Shown: piece by piece, positions 30,647-41,504 of the stretch
Layout of the letters: every line of letters begins with the position of its first letter
Position numbering within the stretch: position 1 is the stretch's first letter
NCBI RefSeq assembly: GCF_016864375.1
Contig: NZ_CP069354.1
Span: 1,984,001 to 2,048,000, forward strand
Direction of reading: 5' to 3'
Length of the DNA: 64,000 nt
DNA from: Microvirga sp. VF16
Lineage (GTDB): Bacteria; Pseudomonadota; Alphaproteobacteria; Rhizobiales; Beijerinckiaceae
Made by a program: the position numbers and the translations under genes
Notes under the pieces: generated by a model
What the model was told of the DNA's origin: nothing
The model's database searches: none
What the model saw: only the letters and a program-made list of their open reading frames with translations

Positions 30647-32434
30647 ATGGGGGCGCCGCCCGTGACCAATGTTCTCGAAAAAGCCAGAAGGGTTCTGGCC
30701 AAGAAAAGCGTGGCTGTTTCAGCCGCCATCCTTGCCCTGGTCATTGCAGCCGCCGTGTTCATCGGCCCCCGTCTGCTGGCCGAGCCTGCTGTCGAGATCA
30801 CCTATTCGGAATTCACACGAGACCTCGCCGACAAGAAGGTCCAGAAGGTCCTGATCGAGAGCGGCGGTCTCTCCGTCTCGATGGCGGACAGGAACGTTTT
30901 CGTGCGCATGCCCAATGGCCTCGTGAGCGCCGATTACATCGAGCGGATCACCGCCTCCGGCGCGGAGGTCGATTTCAAGAAGCCCGGTTTCGACGCGGCC
31001 CATCTCGCCAGCATCCTGGTGCCGATTATTCTTGTGGCGGCCGTGCTCCTCATGCTGGCGATCCAGACCGACTTCAAGCCGACCTCGCGCTGGCCCAAGG
31101 TCGTCCGGAGCATTCCGAACCGCTTCGACGATGTCGCGGGCCAGGAGGAAGCCAAGGCCGAGTTGCAGGAGGTGATCGCCTTCTTACGCGATTCCGAAGC
31201 CTTTACGAAGGTGGGCGCCCGCATTCCCCGCGGCCTCCTGATGGTCGGGCCGCCTGGAACGGGCAAGACCCTGATCGCCAAGGCACTGGCCGGGGAGGCC
31301 GGTGTCTCCTTCATGGCCGTATCGGGCAGCGATTTCTCGGCGCCTCTGATCGGCATCGCCAAGGGCCGTGTATCCAAGCTCTTCGAGCAGGCCCGCAAGA
31401 AGGCGCCGTGCCTGATCTTCATCGACGAGATCGACGCCATCGGCCGCAAGCGCGGCGGCGGAGGCTCGGCGGCCGACCGCGAATTCGAGTCGACGCTGAA
31501 CCAGCTTCTCGTGGAGATGGACGGCTTCAACACCACCGCCGGCGTGATCGTCATCGGCGCGACGAACCGCGTCGACGTGCTCGATCCGGCGCTGCTGCGT
31601 CCCGGCCGCTTCGACCGTCAGGTCCATATCGGCCTGCCCGATATTTCCGGCCGCGAGGCGATCCTCAACGTTCATGCCCGCAACGTGAAGCTTGCGGAGG
31701 GTGTCAGCCTCACCTCGATCGCCAAGGGCACACCCGGCTTCTCAGGCGCCGATCTCGGCAACCTCCTGAACGAGGCGGCGATCTTCGCGGCGCGCGGGGG
31801 CGTCGAGGAGGTCACGCGCGACCACCTGGAGGCGGCTCGCAACAAGATCATCATGGGGCTCGAGCGGCGGTCCCTCGTGATTACGGACGAGGAGCGCAGG
31901 CTGGTCGCCGTGCATGAGGCGGGTCACGCGCTCTGCGCCTGCCTGCTGCCGGCCTCCGACAAGGTGCACAGCGCCACCATCATCCCGCACGGCCAGGCTC
32001 TCGGCCTCGTCATGCGGCTGCCGGAGCATGATCGGTTCTGCATCCCGGTGGAGAAGCTCGAGGCGGACCTGATCGTCGCCATGGGCGGACGGGCTGCGGA
32101 AGAGGTCGTGTTCGGTCCCAAGAAGGTCACGACGGGGGCTGCGAGCGACATCGCTCATGCCACCAATATCGTGACCAAGATGGTGACCGAATGGGGCATG
32201 AGCCCGGCCATCGGCATGGTCCGCGTCGCGCGCTCGGGCGAGAGTCTCCCGCGCGAGGTCGAGCAGGAAATCCGTCGCATCATCGACGAGATGTATGCGG
32301 CCGCGAAGACCTGCATCGAGGATAACCGCGATGCCCTCGATGCCCTGACCGAGGCGCTGCTGGAGCATGAGACGATCGAAGGTGACGAGATCCGCGCGAT
32401 CGTCGCCAAGCAGGAGACGAGACTGGCCGCCTGA
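30647..32434 (+). CDS. FtsH-like membrane AAA+ zinc protease (divergent paralogue)
   Basis: This protein of about 595 residues keeps the FtsH plan. A first membrane helix (residues 20-42) is followed by a periplasmic segment of about 70 residues, a second helix, and the AAA+ domain with Walker A GPPGTGKT (201-208) and DEIDAIGRKRGGGGS. The second-region motif LLRPGRFDRQV and the zinc site HEAGH (423-427) follow. It departs from standard FtsH in two ways. The pore-loop aromatic residue (F in the FVG motif) is replaced by Leu234 (PLIGIAKGRV). The region after EWGMSPAIG is about 20 residues shorter. The start is ATG 30647 or GTG 30662; the ribosome-binding site is weak. The housekeeping ftsH is expected elsewhere. 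Confidence 0.85.
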   Translation: MGAPPVTNVLEKARRVLAKKSVAVSAAILALVIAAAVFIGPRLLAEPAVEITYSEFTRDLADKKVQKVLIESGGLSVSMADRNVFVRMPNGLVSADYIERITASGAEVDFKKPGFDAAHLASILVPIILVAAVLLMLAIQTDFKPTSRWPKVVRSIPNRFDDVAGQEEAKAELQEVIAFLRDSEAFTKVGARIPRGLLMVGPPGTGKTLIAKALAGEAGVSFMAVSGSDFSAPLIGIAKGRVSKLFEQARKKAPCLIFIDEIDAIGRKRGGGGSAADREFESTLNQLLVEMDGFNTTAGVIVIGATNRVDVLDPALLRPGRFDRQVHIGLPDISGREAILNVHARNVKLAEGVSLTSIAKGTPGFSGADLGNLLNEAAIFAARGGVEEVTRDHLEAARNKIIMGLERRSLVITDEERRLVAVHEAGHALCACLLPASDKVHSATIIPHGQALGLVMRLPEHDRFCIPVEKLEADLIVAMGGRAAEEVVFGPKKVTTGAASDIAHATNIVTKMVTEWGMSPAIGMVRVARSGESLPREVEQEIRRIIDEMYAAAKTCIEDNRDALDALTEALLEHETIEGDEIRAIVAKQETRLAA

Positions 32435-32452
32435 GCCCGCGGCCAGTTCTTT

Positions 32453-33994
32453 TCAGGCGCGAACCGCTTCCCGGTTCGCGTCACCATCTTCGTTCAGCGG
32501 CGCGTTGATCGTGCAAACGACGCCGTCCGGCGCAAAGGTGATGGTGACGTCGCCGTGGAGTTCCTGAGCGAGACTGCGCTCGATCAGCCTTGTGCCGAAG
32601 CCTCGCCGAACGGGCTCGGCAACGGCTGGGCCATCCATCTCCCGCCAGGTCATTTCCAAGGCCGCTCCACCGGCCTGCTGCGTCACTGACCAATGGATCG
32701 CAATGCGTCCCGTCTGATCGGACAGGGCGCCGTATTTGACCGCATTTGTGCCGAGCTCCTGAAGCGCCATGGCAACCGCAAGCGCGATCCGGGGCGGCAG
32801 GCGTATGTCCTGACCGCGAAGATCGAAGCGGCTGTGTCCATGGCCCTGGAAAGGAGCGATGGCTCCCTGAACGACCTGATGCAGATAGGCCCCGTTCCAG
32901 TTTTCGCGGGTCAGCACATCATGGGCGCGGGAGAGGGCGAACAGACGACCCTCGACCGCGTCGCGGGCTTCGTTCGCCGTCTCTGCGTTGCGCAGGCTCT
33001 GAGAAGCGATGGATTGGACGGTCGCCAGAGTGTTCTTCACGCGATGATTGAGTTCGTTGATGAGGAGCCGCTGATGCTCCTCGGCCTTCTTCATCTCCGT
33101 GATGTCCACCGCCACGCCCAGGGTCCGTGCCGGTATGCCGTCCTTGATGTCCTGCATCTCTGCCCGGAGCAGGAGCCAGTGCAGGGAGCCGTCCGGCCAG
33201 ACGATCCGCAGCTCGGTCTCCACGTGCCGTTCGCCACGAGCGAGAGCGCCCAGGGCCGTGGCGCGGAGGCGTTCACGTTCTCCCGGATAGTAACGTGCCC
33301 TGATGTCCTCGGTGGTCAGATTTGCATCCGGAGAAAGCCCGAGCAGCCGTTTCAGCTCCGGCGAGACCGTCACCGTGTCCGTCGCCGTCTCGATTTCCCA
33401 GACGGCCATGCGCCCGGCATCGATGGCGAGCCGCAGACGGGTCTCGCTTTCGGCCAAGGCCGCCTGCGAGTGCTTGGATTCGGTGAGATCGGACGCAAGG
33501 ACATAAAAGCCGATGACGCGACCGTCCTCGTCGCGGTCGGGGATGTAATCCGATTTGATGTAGCGCATGCCTGTGCGAAAGGGCGCCCACCATTCGTGCC
33601 CGGTCCGCTCCCCGGCGAGGGCAGCCTCGATATAGGGTCTCGTCCGCTCATAGGCCGGGGAACCGACGGCCTCCCAAATACGGAGCCCATACAGACTTTC
33701 CGGCGTGCGCCCGATCCAAGTCTCGTAAGCACGGTTGTTGAAGCGGTAGCGCTGGTCTGTGTCCACATAGGCAACGAGGGCCGGCAGATGATCGGCTATC
33801 TGTCTGAGTTTCTCCTCGCTGACATGGAGCGGCCAGTCGCTGTCATCCGCCGCATCGCCATTTGCCGACTTGGGATGGGAAGCGGCCGGACTCGGTTGTT
33901 CCTGCAGCCGGGCCCGCAGTTCGCGATTCTCGCGCTCCAGTTCCGCAAGTCTGTGCAGCAGAGAATCCCTGTCCATGGCCTCGGTCGTTATCAT
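32453..33994 (-). CDS. PAS-containing HWE-type sensor histidine kinase
   Basis: This 513-residue protein is a cytosolic sensor kinase. An N-terminal coiled coil (residues 8-32) is followed by two PAS domains (about 60-175 and 180-303). The HWE histidine box LLINELNHRVKNTLATVQ has the phosphorylated His317, and the ATPase region has Asn417 in LQELGTNAVKYG and the family's W-x-E motif at 450-452. No membrane helix is seen. No response regulator is adjacent, so it is an orphan. It converges on the FtsH-like gene with 18 bases between them. A start at 33976 is also possible. The signal is unknown. Confidence 0.9.
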   Translation of the reverse strand: MITTEAMDRDSLLHRLAELERENRELRARLQEQPSPAASHPKSANGDAADDSDWPLHVSEEKLRQIADHLPALVAYVDTDQRYRFNNRAYETWIGRTPESLYGLRIWEAVGSPAYERTRPYIEAALAGERTGHEWWAPFRTGMRYIKSDYIPDRDEDGRVIGFYVLASDLTESKHSQAALAESETRLRLAIDAGRMAVWEIETATDTVTVSPELKRLLGLSPDANLTTEDIRARYYPGERERLRATALGALARGERHVETELRIVWPDGSLHWLLLRAEMQDIKDGIPARTLGVAVDITEMKKAEEHQRLLINELNHRVKNTLATVQSIASQSLRNAETANEARDAVEGRLFALSRAHDVLTRENWNGAYLHQVVQGAIAPFQGHGHSRFDLRGQDIRLPPRIALAVAMALQELGTNAVKYGALSDQTGRIAIHWSVTQQAGGAALEMTWREMDGPAVAEPVRRGFGTRLIERSLAQELHGDVTITFAPDGVVCTINAPLNEDGDANREAVRA

Positions 33995-34165
33995 CTATTC
34001 TTCTTGGCCCATTTTCCGCACAAACCCTATCCTACTCATGATCTAGGCACGATTACAGGCCGACGGGAGGAAAAACCGCGATGTGAAAGATTGTTTCCCA
34101 TCAGTGCCTTCTGGCAGCGGCACGGATTATTGAATAAGGTGCGCGCCACCAAGGGGGCTCCCATC

Positions 34166-34291
34166 ATGAAGCGCATCATCCGTATCATCGCCGTCATCGG
34201 CCTCGGCCTCATGGCCACCGCCTGCGACAAGTGCGGCAACTGGAACATGAACACGCCGCAGTTCTGCCACGCCGACAAGCCGCAAAGCTAA
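34166..34291 (+). CDS. Small lipoprotein, 41 residues
   Basis: The product is MKRIIRIIAVIGLGLMATAC plus a 21-residue tail containing DKCGNW and FCHADKPQS. The first 20 residues are a lipoprotein signal with the lipobox MATAC, so Cys20 would be lipidated. The mature peptide has two further cysteines. AAGGGGG precedes the ATG. It resembles entericidin-type small lipoproteins in size only. It lies 34 bases before the HAD gene and is too short for most gene finders. Confidence 0.65.
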   Translation: MKRIIRIIAVIGLGLMATACDKCGNWNMNTPQFCHADKPQS

Positions 34292-34325
34292 AGCGCCGTC
34301 TTCTCCTTCGGACCGAGAGAGATCC

Positions 34326-35003
34326 TTGAAGCTCATTCTCTTCGATGTCGACGGCACGCTGGTCGACAGCCAGAACATCATCATCGCGGCGCAGCAGAGG
34401 ACCTTCGCGGCCCATGGCCTGGAGCCACCGAGCCGGGAACGTGCGCTCTCCATCGTCGGTCTTTCGCTGCCGGAGGCCTTCATGGCGCTGGCGGGGCCGA
34501 AAGCACCCATCGAGAGCCTGGTGAGGACCTATAAGGAGGTCTCCATCACCTTGCGCCGGGATCCGGCTCATGCCGAGCCGCTCTTTCCCGGGGCCGGCGC
34601 GTGCATCGAGATGCTGCGCCGTCGCGAGGATGTGCTGCTTGGGATCGCCACCGGCAATTCCCAGCGCGGCGTGGCGCGCATCGTCAACCATTTCGGTTGG
34701 CATGGGGTCTTCTCCTCGATCCAGACCGCCGACGATGCGCCGTCGAAGCCTCATCCGGGCATGATCCTGCAGGCGATGCGGGAGACGGGAGCCAGCCCCC
34801 ATGACACGGTCATGGTCGGGGATTCGAGCTTCGACATGGGCATGGCCCGCGCTGCCGGGGTACTGGGCGTAGGCGTCTCCTGGGGCTTCCAGCCCGTATC
34901 GGCTCTCACCGAGGCGGGGGCGGGACCCATCGTGCATTCCTATGCCGAGCTTGAGACGGTGCTGCAGGAATTCCTGAATACGCCCTCGAAGATTTCCGCC
35001 TGA
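34326..35003 (+). CDS. HAD-superfamily phosphatase, phosphoglycolate phosphatase-like
   Basis: This 225-residue enzyme has HAD motif I LFDVDGTLVDSQ, motif II IATGNSQRG, motif III near KPHPGM and motif IV MVGDSSFDMGMA. The cap is the small helical type of Gph-like enzymes. The start is TTG at 34326, since no ATG or GTG lies in frame upstream and the motif-I lead is already short. It is followed after 10 bases by the ATP12 gene, so they are likely co-transcribed. The substrate is uncertain. Confidence 0.88.
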   Translation: MKLILFDVDGTLVDSQNIIIAAQQRTFAAHGLEPPSRERALSIVGLSLPEAFMALAGPKAPIESLVRTYKEVSITLRRDPAHAEPLFPGAGACIEMLRRREDVLLGIATGNSQRGVARIVNHFGWHGVFSSIQTADDAPSKPHPGMILQAMRETGASPHDTVMVGDSSFDMGMARAAGVLGVGVSWGFQPVSALTEAGAGPIVHSYAELETVLQEFLNTPSKISA

Positions 35004-35013
35004 AACCCATTTG

Positions 35014-35802
35014 ATGCCCATGACCGATTCACGCGACTGGTTCCCGTCCGAAGAGGAACCGAACCCGATGCGGGCCGCCCAGGCCGGCATGAAGCCCACC
35101 CTGCCCAAGCGCTTCTACAAGGACGCTGACGTCGAGGAGCGGGACGGCCAGTTCCTGCTCACTCTGGATGGGCGCACCGCCAAGACCCCCGGCAAGCAGA
35201 CCCTGGCCGTGCCTTCACGAGGCTTGGCCGAGGCGCTGGCCGCGGAATGGCAGGGGCAGGGGGACGAGATCGACCCCTCGACCATGCCGATCACCCGCAT
35301 CGTCAACTCCGCCATCGACGGCGTCACGCCCCGGCAGGCGGAGGTGGTGGATGATCTCGTCCGCTATGCAGGGTCCGATCTGGTCTACTATCGCGCCGGC
35401 GAGCCCGAGCGGCTGGCCAAAGCCCAGGACGAGGCATGGCGTCCGGTTCTCGATTGGGCCAAGGATGCCCATGGCGCCCGTTTCACCCTGGGCGAGGGCG
35501 TCATGCATGTGACCCAGCCGGAGGAGGCGATCGCCGCGATCCGCAGGGCCATCGAGCAGAACCGTTCGCCCTTCGCGCTCGCCGCCCTGCACGTGATGAC
35601 GACGCTTTCCGGTTCGGTGCTGATCGCGCTCGCCCACGCGGCGCAGCAGATGGACGCGGACCAGGCCTGGGCCGCCGCCCATGTGGACGAACTCTACCAG
35701 GAAGGTGTCTGGGGCGAGGATCACGAGGCCATGGAGCGCCGCCGCCGGCGCGAGGCCGATTTCAAGGCGGCTTCAAAGGTCTATCGCCTATCCAATCAAT
35801 AA
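35014..35802 (+). CDS. ATP12-family F1-ATPase assembly chaperone
   Basis: This protein of about 262 residues has KRFYKDADVEERDGQFLLTL and LDGRTAKTPGKQTL, AAEWQGQGDEIDPSTMPITR, and the C-terminal segment SVLIALAHAAQQMDADQAW. The family is shared by alphaproteobacteria and mitochondria and assists F1 alpha-subunit assembly. ATG 35014 or 35020 may start it; TTG 35011 is less likely. A terminator hairpin lies just beyond its stop. Confidence 0.92.
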   Translation: MPMTDSRDWFPSEEEPNPMRAAQAGMKPTLPKRFYKDADVEERDGQFLLTLDGRTAKTPGKQTLAVPSRGLAEALAAEWQGQGDEIDPSTMPITRIVNSAIDGVTPRQAEVVDDLVRYAGSDLVYYRAGEPERLAKAQDEAWRPVLDWAKDAHGARFTLGEGVMHVTQPEEAIAAIRRAIEQNRSPFALAALHVMTTLSGSVLIALAHAAQQMDADQAWAAAHVDELYQEGVWGEDHEAMERRRRREADFKAASKVYRLSNQ

Positions 35803-35834
35803 GAAAAGCCGCCGATGCGATCACATCGGCGGCT
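35803..35834 (-). terminator. Terminator between convergent ATP12 and lipoprotein genes
   Basis: AGCCGCCGATG (35807-35817) pairs with CATCGGCGGCT (35824-35834). On the minus strand it is followed by TTTTCTT, so it mainly ends the lipoprotein gene, and it may stop both transcripts. Confidence 0.75.
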
Positions 35835-35854
35835 CGCGATCTCTGTATTCCGTA

Positions 35855-36232
35855 TCAGGTGCGTTGGAAGCTGATCCCGCACTTCTTCTGAATCGAGGCG
35901 GCCTCGATGGCCTGCAACTGGCCCTTCAGGTTGGCCAGTTCCGCCGTCTTGGCATTGTCACCGCCCACGAAGAAGGCAGCGGGCCAGAAGATGACGACGG
36001 CGGCCGTCGTAGCGACCACATCCTTGGTACGCTGCGAGTCCTGTGCTCCGGACGCGGCAGCGGCGGCGCTGCTGACCCTCTGAGCCTCAAGGCTCAACTC
36101 CTTGCAGCTATAGCTCTGGTATGTGACCGATGAGACATAGGCAGCTCCAACATCCTCCGAACGGCTCGCACAAGCCGCTGCCATGAGGGAGAGGGACACG
36201 GCGACGGCCGCAGATTTATGGATCTTCGTCAT
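35855..36232 (-). CDS. Lipoprotein of unknown function
   Basis: This 125-residue protein starts with a lipoprotein signal peptide ending in the lipobox MAAAC (Cys21). The mature part has a predicted helix with an Ala-rich stretch, a short hydrophobic segment (ATTAAVVIFWPAAFFVGG) and a C-terminal helix (AELANLKGQLQAIEAASIQ). That pattern is common in small outer-membrane-associated proteins. No named family is recognised. It is read opposite to its neighbours. Confidence 0.75.
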   Translation of the reverse strand: MTKIHKSAAVAVSLSLMAAACASRSEDVGAAYVSSVTYQSYSCKELSLEAQRVSSAAAAASGAQDSQRTKDVVATTAAVVIFWPAAFFVGGDNAKTAELANLKGQLQAIEAASIQKKCGISFQRT

Positions 36233-36386
36233 ATCAGCTCAATTATAACATTATAACGCTCCGCTCCTACCTTGCTCCACCGTCCCTGTGAAGTGCTGCG
36301 GAGCACACGCCGATAGTGGGATTTTGGGCTCAGCGCGGCTGTGCTAAGCGGGAAGCAACATTTCCCCCGGCATCCAGGGATCCCCG

Positions 36387-37919
<1,533 letters not shown>

Positions 37920-38156
37920 CGGCGGAGGGTTGCGCGCTGGCCTCTAACGAAATCCAGAGCTTCACGAAAACTGACAAGCGCGCCGCGTAGGACCGCCCAG
38001 CTCATACGCGGTTCTCTGTCACGCTTGCCTCGCCAAGTTTGATTTGGGATACCGGCTCAAGGGCCGAATCCGTCTCGAAGAGTTGATGACGTTCATCGGA
38101 TCCCGCTGCCGTTTTCTGGCGTTCTGTCGCTATCCAAAAAACTGCGAGGATTGGGA

Positions 38157-39323
38157 ATGCACGCCTCGAGAGGCCGCAATACGGTGATCGATTTCTGGCG
38201 GGGACTCGTCCTCGTCATCATCTTCGTCAATCACGTTCCAGGCAATATTCTCGAGCACTTGACCCCGCGCAATTACGGCTTCTCCGATGCGGCGGAAGCC
38301 TTCGTCTTCATCTCCGGCCTATCGGTTGCTCTCGTTTATTATCCGAAGCTGCCTCAGAGCGGCATTCTGGATGTCGTCAGACGATGCTTTCAGCGCTCGT
38401 TCGAGCTCTACCGCATGCACCTGATCCTGACTGGGATAGCCGTGGCTTTGTTCTCCGTCGGCTATGTGCTCAGCGACGATATCGGCATGCTCGAGGCGCA
38501 CGGCCGGAGCGCCGTGTTCGACGATACGGCGCGTGGCATCACGGGCATTCTTCTGCTCGGACATCAACTCGGTTACTTCAACATTCTGCCCCTCTATATC
38601 GCCCTGATGCTGTGGGCACCGGTGATCATGATCCTGATGCGGATTCATGTGGTGCTGGCCGCTGCCGTGTCTCTCGGAATCTATGCGCTCGCTCGCGCCG
38701 ATGTGCTCGCTTTGCCGAGCTGGCCTGAGCCAGGAAGATGGTTCTTCAATCCCTTCGCATGGCAGCTTCTGTTCACGATGGGAATCTTCACGGGGGCATT
38801 CCTGTCCGAGCGGGGCTCGCTCTATTGGCGTCCTGCGTTTGTGGGCGCCGTCGCCTTCCTCGCCGCGTCGCTGGTCACCATGACGAATGCGTTCGGATTG
38901 GCACCGAACCTGCTCTGGAGCGCCTTCGTCAATCTCGACATCATCAAGAGCGATCTCGGTCTCGGTCGCCTGCTTCACTTCCTGGCGCTGGCCTATGTGG
39001 TGACGCAGATTCGCTTCGGTCAGGCACTCCAGGGAACCGTCTTCGGCGCCGAAATGATGCGCCTGGGACGGTATTCCCTGCCGGTCTTTGCCATCGGGTC
39101 CATCCTGAGCGCCCTCGGGGAGGTCACGATGACGCTTGCGGCCGTGAAGTCGTCCGCTAGTCCGCACATCGTCGGTATGGTATTCACCATATTCGGCATC
39201 CTCGGACTCCTCCTGCTCGCACGATACCTCGAATGGAAAAAGAAAGGCTCGACCGCTCCCAGGCAGGAGCGGGTCGAAAAACATGGCCTCGTTTCGGTAT
39301 CGCCCGGACAGCTTCCGCGGTAG
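38157..39323 (+). CDS. OpgC-family membrane acyltransferase
   Basis: This 388-residue membrane protein has about ten hydrophobic segments and the OpgC start RNTVIDFWRGLVLVIIFVNH, with the conserved Arg and His of acyltransferase-3-like proteins. OpgC adds succinyl groups to periplasmic glucans. ATG 38157 has GCGAGGA 7 bases upstream and is preferred to TTG 38151. Its last 91 bases overlap the start of the next gene. The substrate may differ from OpgC of known species. Confidence 0.85.
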   Translation: MHASRGRNTVIDFWRGLVLVIIFVNHVPGNILEHLTPRNYGFSDAAEAFVFISGLSVALVYYPKLPQSGILDVVRRCFQRSFELYRMHLILTGIAVALFSVGYVLSDDIGMLEAHGRSAVFDDTARGITGILLLGHQLGYFNILPLYIALMLWAPVIMILMRIHVVLAAAVSLGIYALARADVLALPSWPEPGRWFFNPFAWQLLFTMGIFTGAFLSERGSLYWRPAFVGAVAFLAASLVTMTNAFGLAPNLLWSAFVNLDIIKSDLGLGRLLHFLALAYVVTQIRFGQALQGTVFGAEMMRLGRYSLPVFAIGSILSALGEVTMTLAAVKSSASPHIVGMVFTIFGILGLLLLARYLEWKKKGSTAPRQERVEKHGLVSVSPGQLPR

Positions 39324-40078
39324 CGTCGTTTCTCCTTGTTAGCGCGAGCAGTGCCGCATTTGCGGGGGATGCAAGCTGCCGCGCTTCCCAGCCGGTCTTC
39401 TCGGGCCCGACGGGGCTGGAGCGGGTCGCATCAAGGCTGAGGCATCATGAGCCCGTTCGGGTCCTGGCCATCGGATCCTCCTCGACGCAAGGGATCGGGG
39501 CCTCCTCTCCGGACTTCTCCTATCCGGCCCAGCTTCAGGCCGACCTGACCCGGATGGGAAAGGGAACAGTCACTGTCGAGAACGCCGGAAAGGGCGGAGA
39601 GACGATCTCTGAGACGGTCGGCCGCCTCGAGGCGGCCCTGAAATCCAGCAAGCCGGATCTGGTCATCTGGCAGGTCGGCACGAACGACGCCATCAAGGGA
39701 GGCGACGAAGCCCGGTTTTCGACTCTCCTCAGGCAGGGGATCGATGCCGCACAGGCCCTTGGCGTCGAGGTGGTTCTTGTCGACCAGCAATATTATCCGG
39801 CCATCAAGGATCTCAACCGTTACGAGCGGTTCGTGAGCCTCGTAGGTGCGACTGCCGCGGCCGAACAGGTTCCGGTGTTTTCTCGCTATGCGCTCATGAA
39901 AGGCTGGGGTGAGCGGTCATCGGATGTCCTGCATTCCATGTTGTCCGGCGACGGATTCCACATGGGCGATCATGGCTATGATTGCATGGCCCAGCTCATC
40001 GCCGAAGGGCTCCATTCCATCGCGGCTCCGAAGGGCACAACGCCGAATCTCGCTGTCACGGCCGCCGCACGTCCATAG
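39233..40078 (+). CDS. Secreted SGNH/GDSL hydrolase
   Basis: This 281-residue protein has a signal peptide at about residues 22-45, after a basic N-terminus. Block I is GSSST (residues 81-85, Ser83 as nucleophile in place of GDS), block II is ENAGKGG, block III is GTND (149-152), and block V is DGFH with Asp240 and His243. It should remove or transfer acyl groups in the periplasm. It begins inside the opgC-like gene in another frame, so the two are translationally coupled, suggesting they act on the same glucan or polysaccharide. Confidence 0.88.
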   Translation: MEKERLDRSQAGAGRKTWPRFGIARTASAVASFLLVSASSAAFAGDASCRASQPVFSGPTGLERVASRLRHHEPVRVLAIGSSSTQGIGASSPDFSYPAQLQADLTRMGKGTVTVENAGKGGETISETVGRLEAALKSSKPDLVIWQVGTNDAIKGGDEARFSTLLRQGIDAAQALGVEVVLVDQQYYPAIKDLNRYERFVSLVGATAAAEQVPVFSRYALMKGWGERSSDVLHSMLSGDGFHMGDHGYDCMAQLIAEGLHSIAAPKGTTPNLAVTAAARP

Positions 40079-40218
40079 CATTGGGCTGTTTCCGACGGGC
40101 GGCCATATGGACTTGGCGCACCATTGCGTTGCGCGGCCGACCTCGATAAGGCGTTGCTTCCAATAGTCCGGGCTCGGGATCACCCGATCCGGGCACTTTT
40201 GCCAACGCCGGCCGAGAC

Positions 40219-41304
40219 ATGTCCATGACCATCCCGTGTCCCCGCTCCTGGGTTTCCACCGCCATCCAGATCATCGAGGCGGATTTCAACCGCTCGTCGG
40301 ATACGCATCTCTTGCGGGTGCCGCTGCCGGCAGTGCCGGGGATCGAGCTGTATCTCAAGGATGAATCGACCCATCCATCGGGGAGCCTGAAGCATCGGCT
40401 GGCGCGGTCGCTGTTTCTGTATGGGCTGTGCAACGGCTGGATCGGGCCTCAGACCACGATCATTGAGGCTTCGAGCGGATCGACCGCCGTGTCGGAGGCT
40501 TATTTCGCCCGGATGCTGGGCCTGCGCTTCATCGCCGTGATGCCGCGGTCCACGTCCGCCGAAAAGATCGCGCAGATCGCCTTCTATGGCGGCGAGAGTC
40601 ACTTCGTGGACTCACCTGCCGAGATGTATTCGGAAAGCGCGCGGCTCGCGGAGGAACTCGGCGGTCATTACATGGACCAGTTCACCTATGCCGAGCGGGC
40701 GACGGACTGGCGCGGCAACAACAACATCGCCGAATCCATCTTCAGCCAGATGACGCACGAGGAGCATCCTGTTCCGAGCTGGATCGTGGTGGGGGCGGGG
40801 ACCGGTGGCACTTCGGCGACGCTCGGGCGCTACATCCGCTATCGTCGCCTGCCGACGAAGCTGTGTCTCGCCGATCCGGAGGCGTCCGTGTTTCACCGGC
40901 ATCTCGCGGATCGTGCCGTGTGCAACGTCTCAGGCTCGCCATCGGTCGTCGAGGGAATTGGCCGTCCGCGCTGCGAGCCGTCCTTCGTGCCGGAGCTCAT
41001 CGACCGCGCTTTCGCCGTGCCCGATGCGGCGAGCATCGCGGCCGCGCGCGTGCTCTCGCGCCGCATCGGCCGCTCCTGCGGCGGCTCCACCGGCACGAAC
41101 TTGTGGGCGGTCGCTCAGATCGTCGGTGAGATGGTGAAAAACGGTGAAAAGGGCTCCGTGGTGACGCTGCTCTGCGATTCCGGCGAGCGCTACCGCAGCA
41201 CGCATTTCGACGATGCGTGGCTTCAGGGCAGGGGCATCGACATCAAGCCGGCGGAAGAGGCGATGGAGCGGTTCTTCGAGACGGGTGTTTTGAGCGCTGC
41301 ATAA
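40219..41304 (+). CDS. PLP-dependent cysteine synthase-like protein, Cds1 type
   Basis: This 361-residue PLP enzyme of fold type II binds the cofactor through Lys in SGSLKHRLA. The phosphate loop is [15 protein letters not shown]. The substrate motif [18 protein letters not shown] is present, and the late [11 protein letters not shown] motif is intact. The best-known relative is the L-cysteine desulfhydrase Cds1, which releases H2S, pyruvate and ammonia. A cysteine synthase role is the main alternative. The start is ATG 40219 or 40225. It stands alone and is followed by palindromic repeats. Confidence 0.85.
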   Translation: MSMTIPCPRSWVSTAIQIIEADFNRSSDTHLLRVPLPAVPGIELYLKDESTHPSGSLKHRLARSLFLYGLCNGWIGPQTTIIEASSGSTAVSEAYFARMLGLRFIAVMPRSTSAEKIAQIAFYGGESHFVDSPAEMYSESARLAEELGGHYMDQFTYAERATDWRGNNNIAESIFSQMTHEEHPVPSWIVVGAGTGGTSATLGRYIRYRRLPTKLCLADPEASVFHRHLADRAVCNVSGSPSVVEGIGRPRCEPSFVPELIDRAFAVPDAASIAAARVLSRRIGRSCGGSTGTNLWAVAQIVGEMVKNGEKGSVVTLLCDSGERYRSTHFDDAWLQGRGIDIKPAEEAMERFFETGVLSAA

Positions 41305-41486
41305 GACGTGAGTGGCCGGAACGAGCCCGGCCATGATAGAGCAGCTTACACTCTTACTGTCATTCCGGGGCCGCGCAGCGGAGCCCGGAATCCATAACCG
41401 CTGACGTTGCAAGGTGATGTATGACGCTGCTCGCCTCTTCTTGAAACGTCATGGTTATGGATCCCCGCGTTCGCGGGGATGACAGT
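41305..41486. repeat. Palindromic repeats, family B relatives
   Basis: A partial family B arm (GACGTGAGTGGCCGG and GCCCGGCCATGAT, 41307-41338) is followed by a second palindrome. Its arms TGTCATTCCGGGGC and GCCCGGAATCCATAACC face GGTTATGGATCCCCGCG and GGGGATGACA near 41452-41484. It fills the gap between the Cds1-like and MhqD-like genes. Confidence 0.65.
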
Positions 41487-41504
41487 GGAGGTTCTGAAAA
41501 GCAC

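Noticed and set aside
32693..34291. 532-residue plus-strand frame over the histidine kinase
   Set aside because: Its main part is antisense to a clear kinase; only its last 41 codons are a real small gene.
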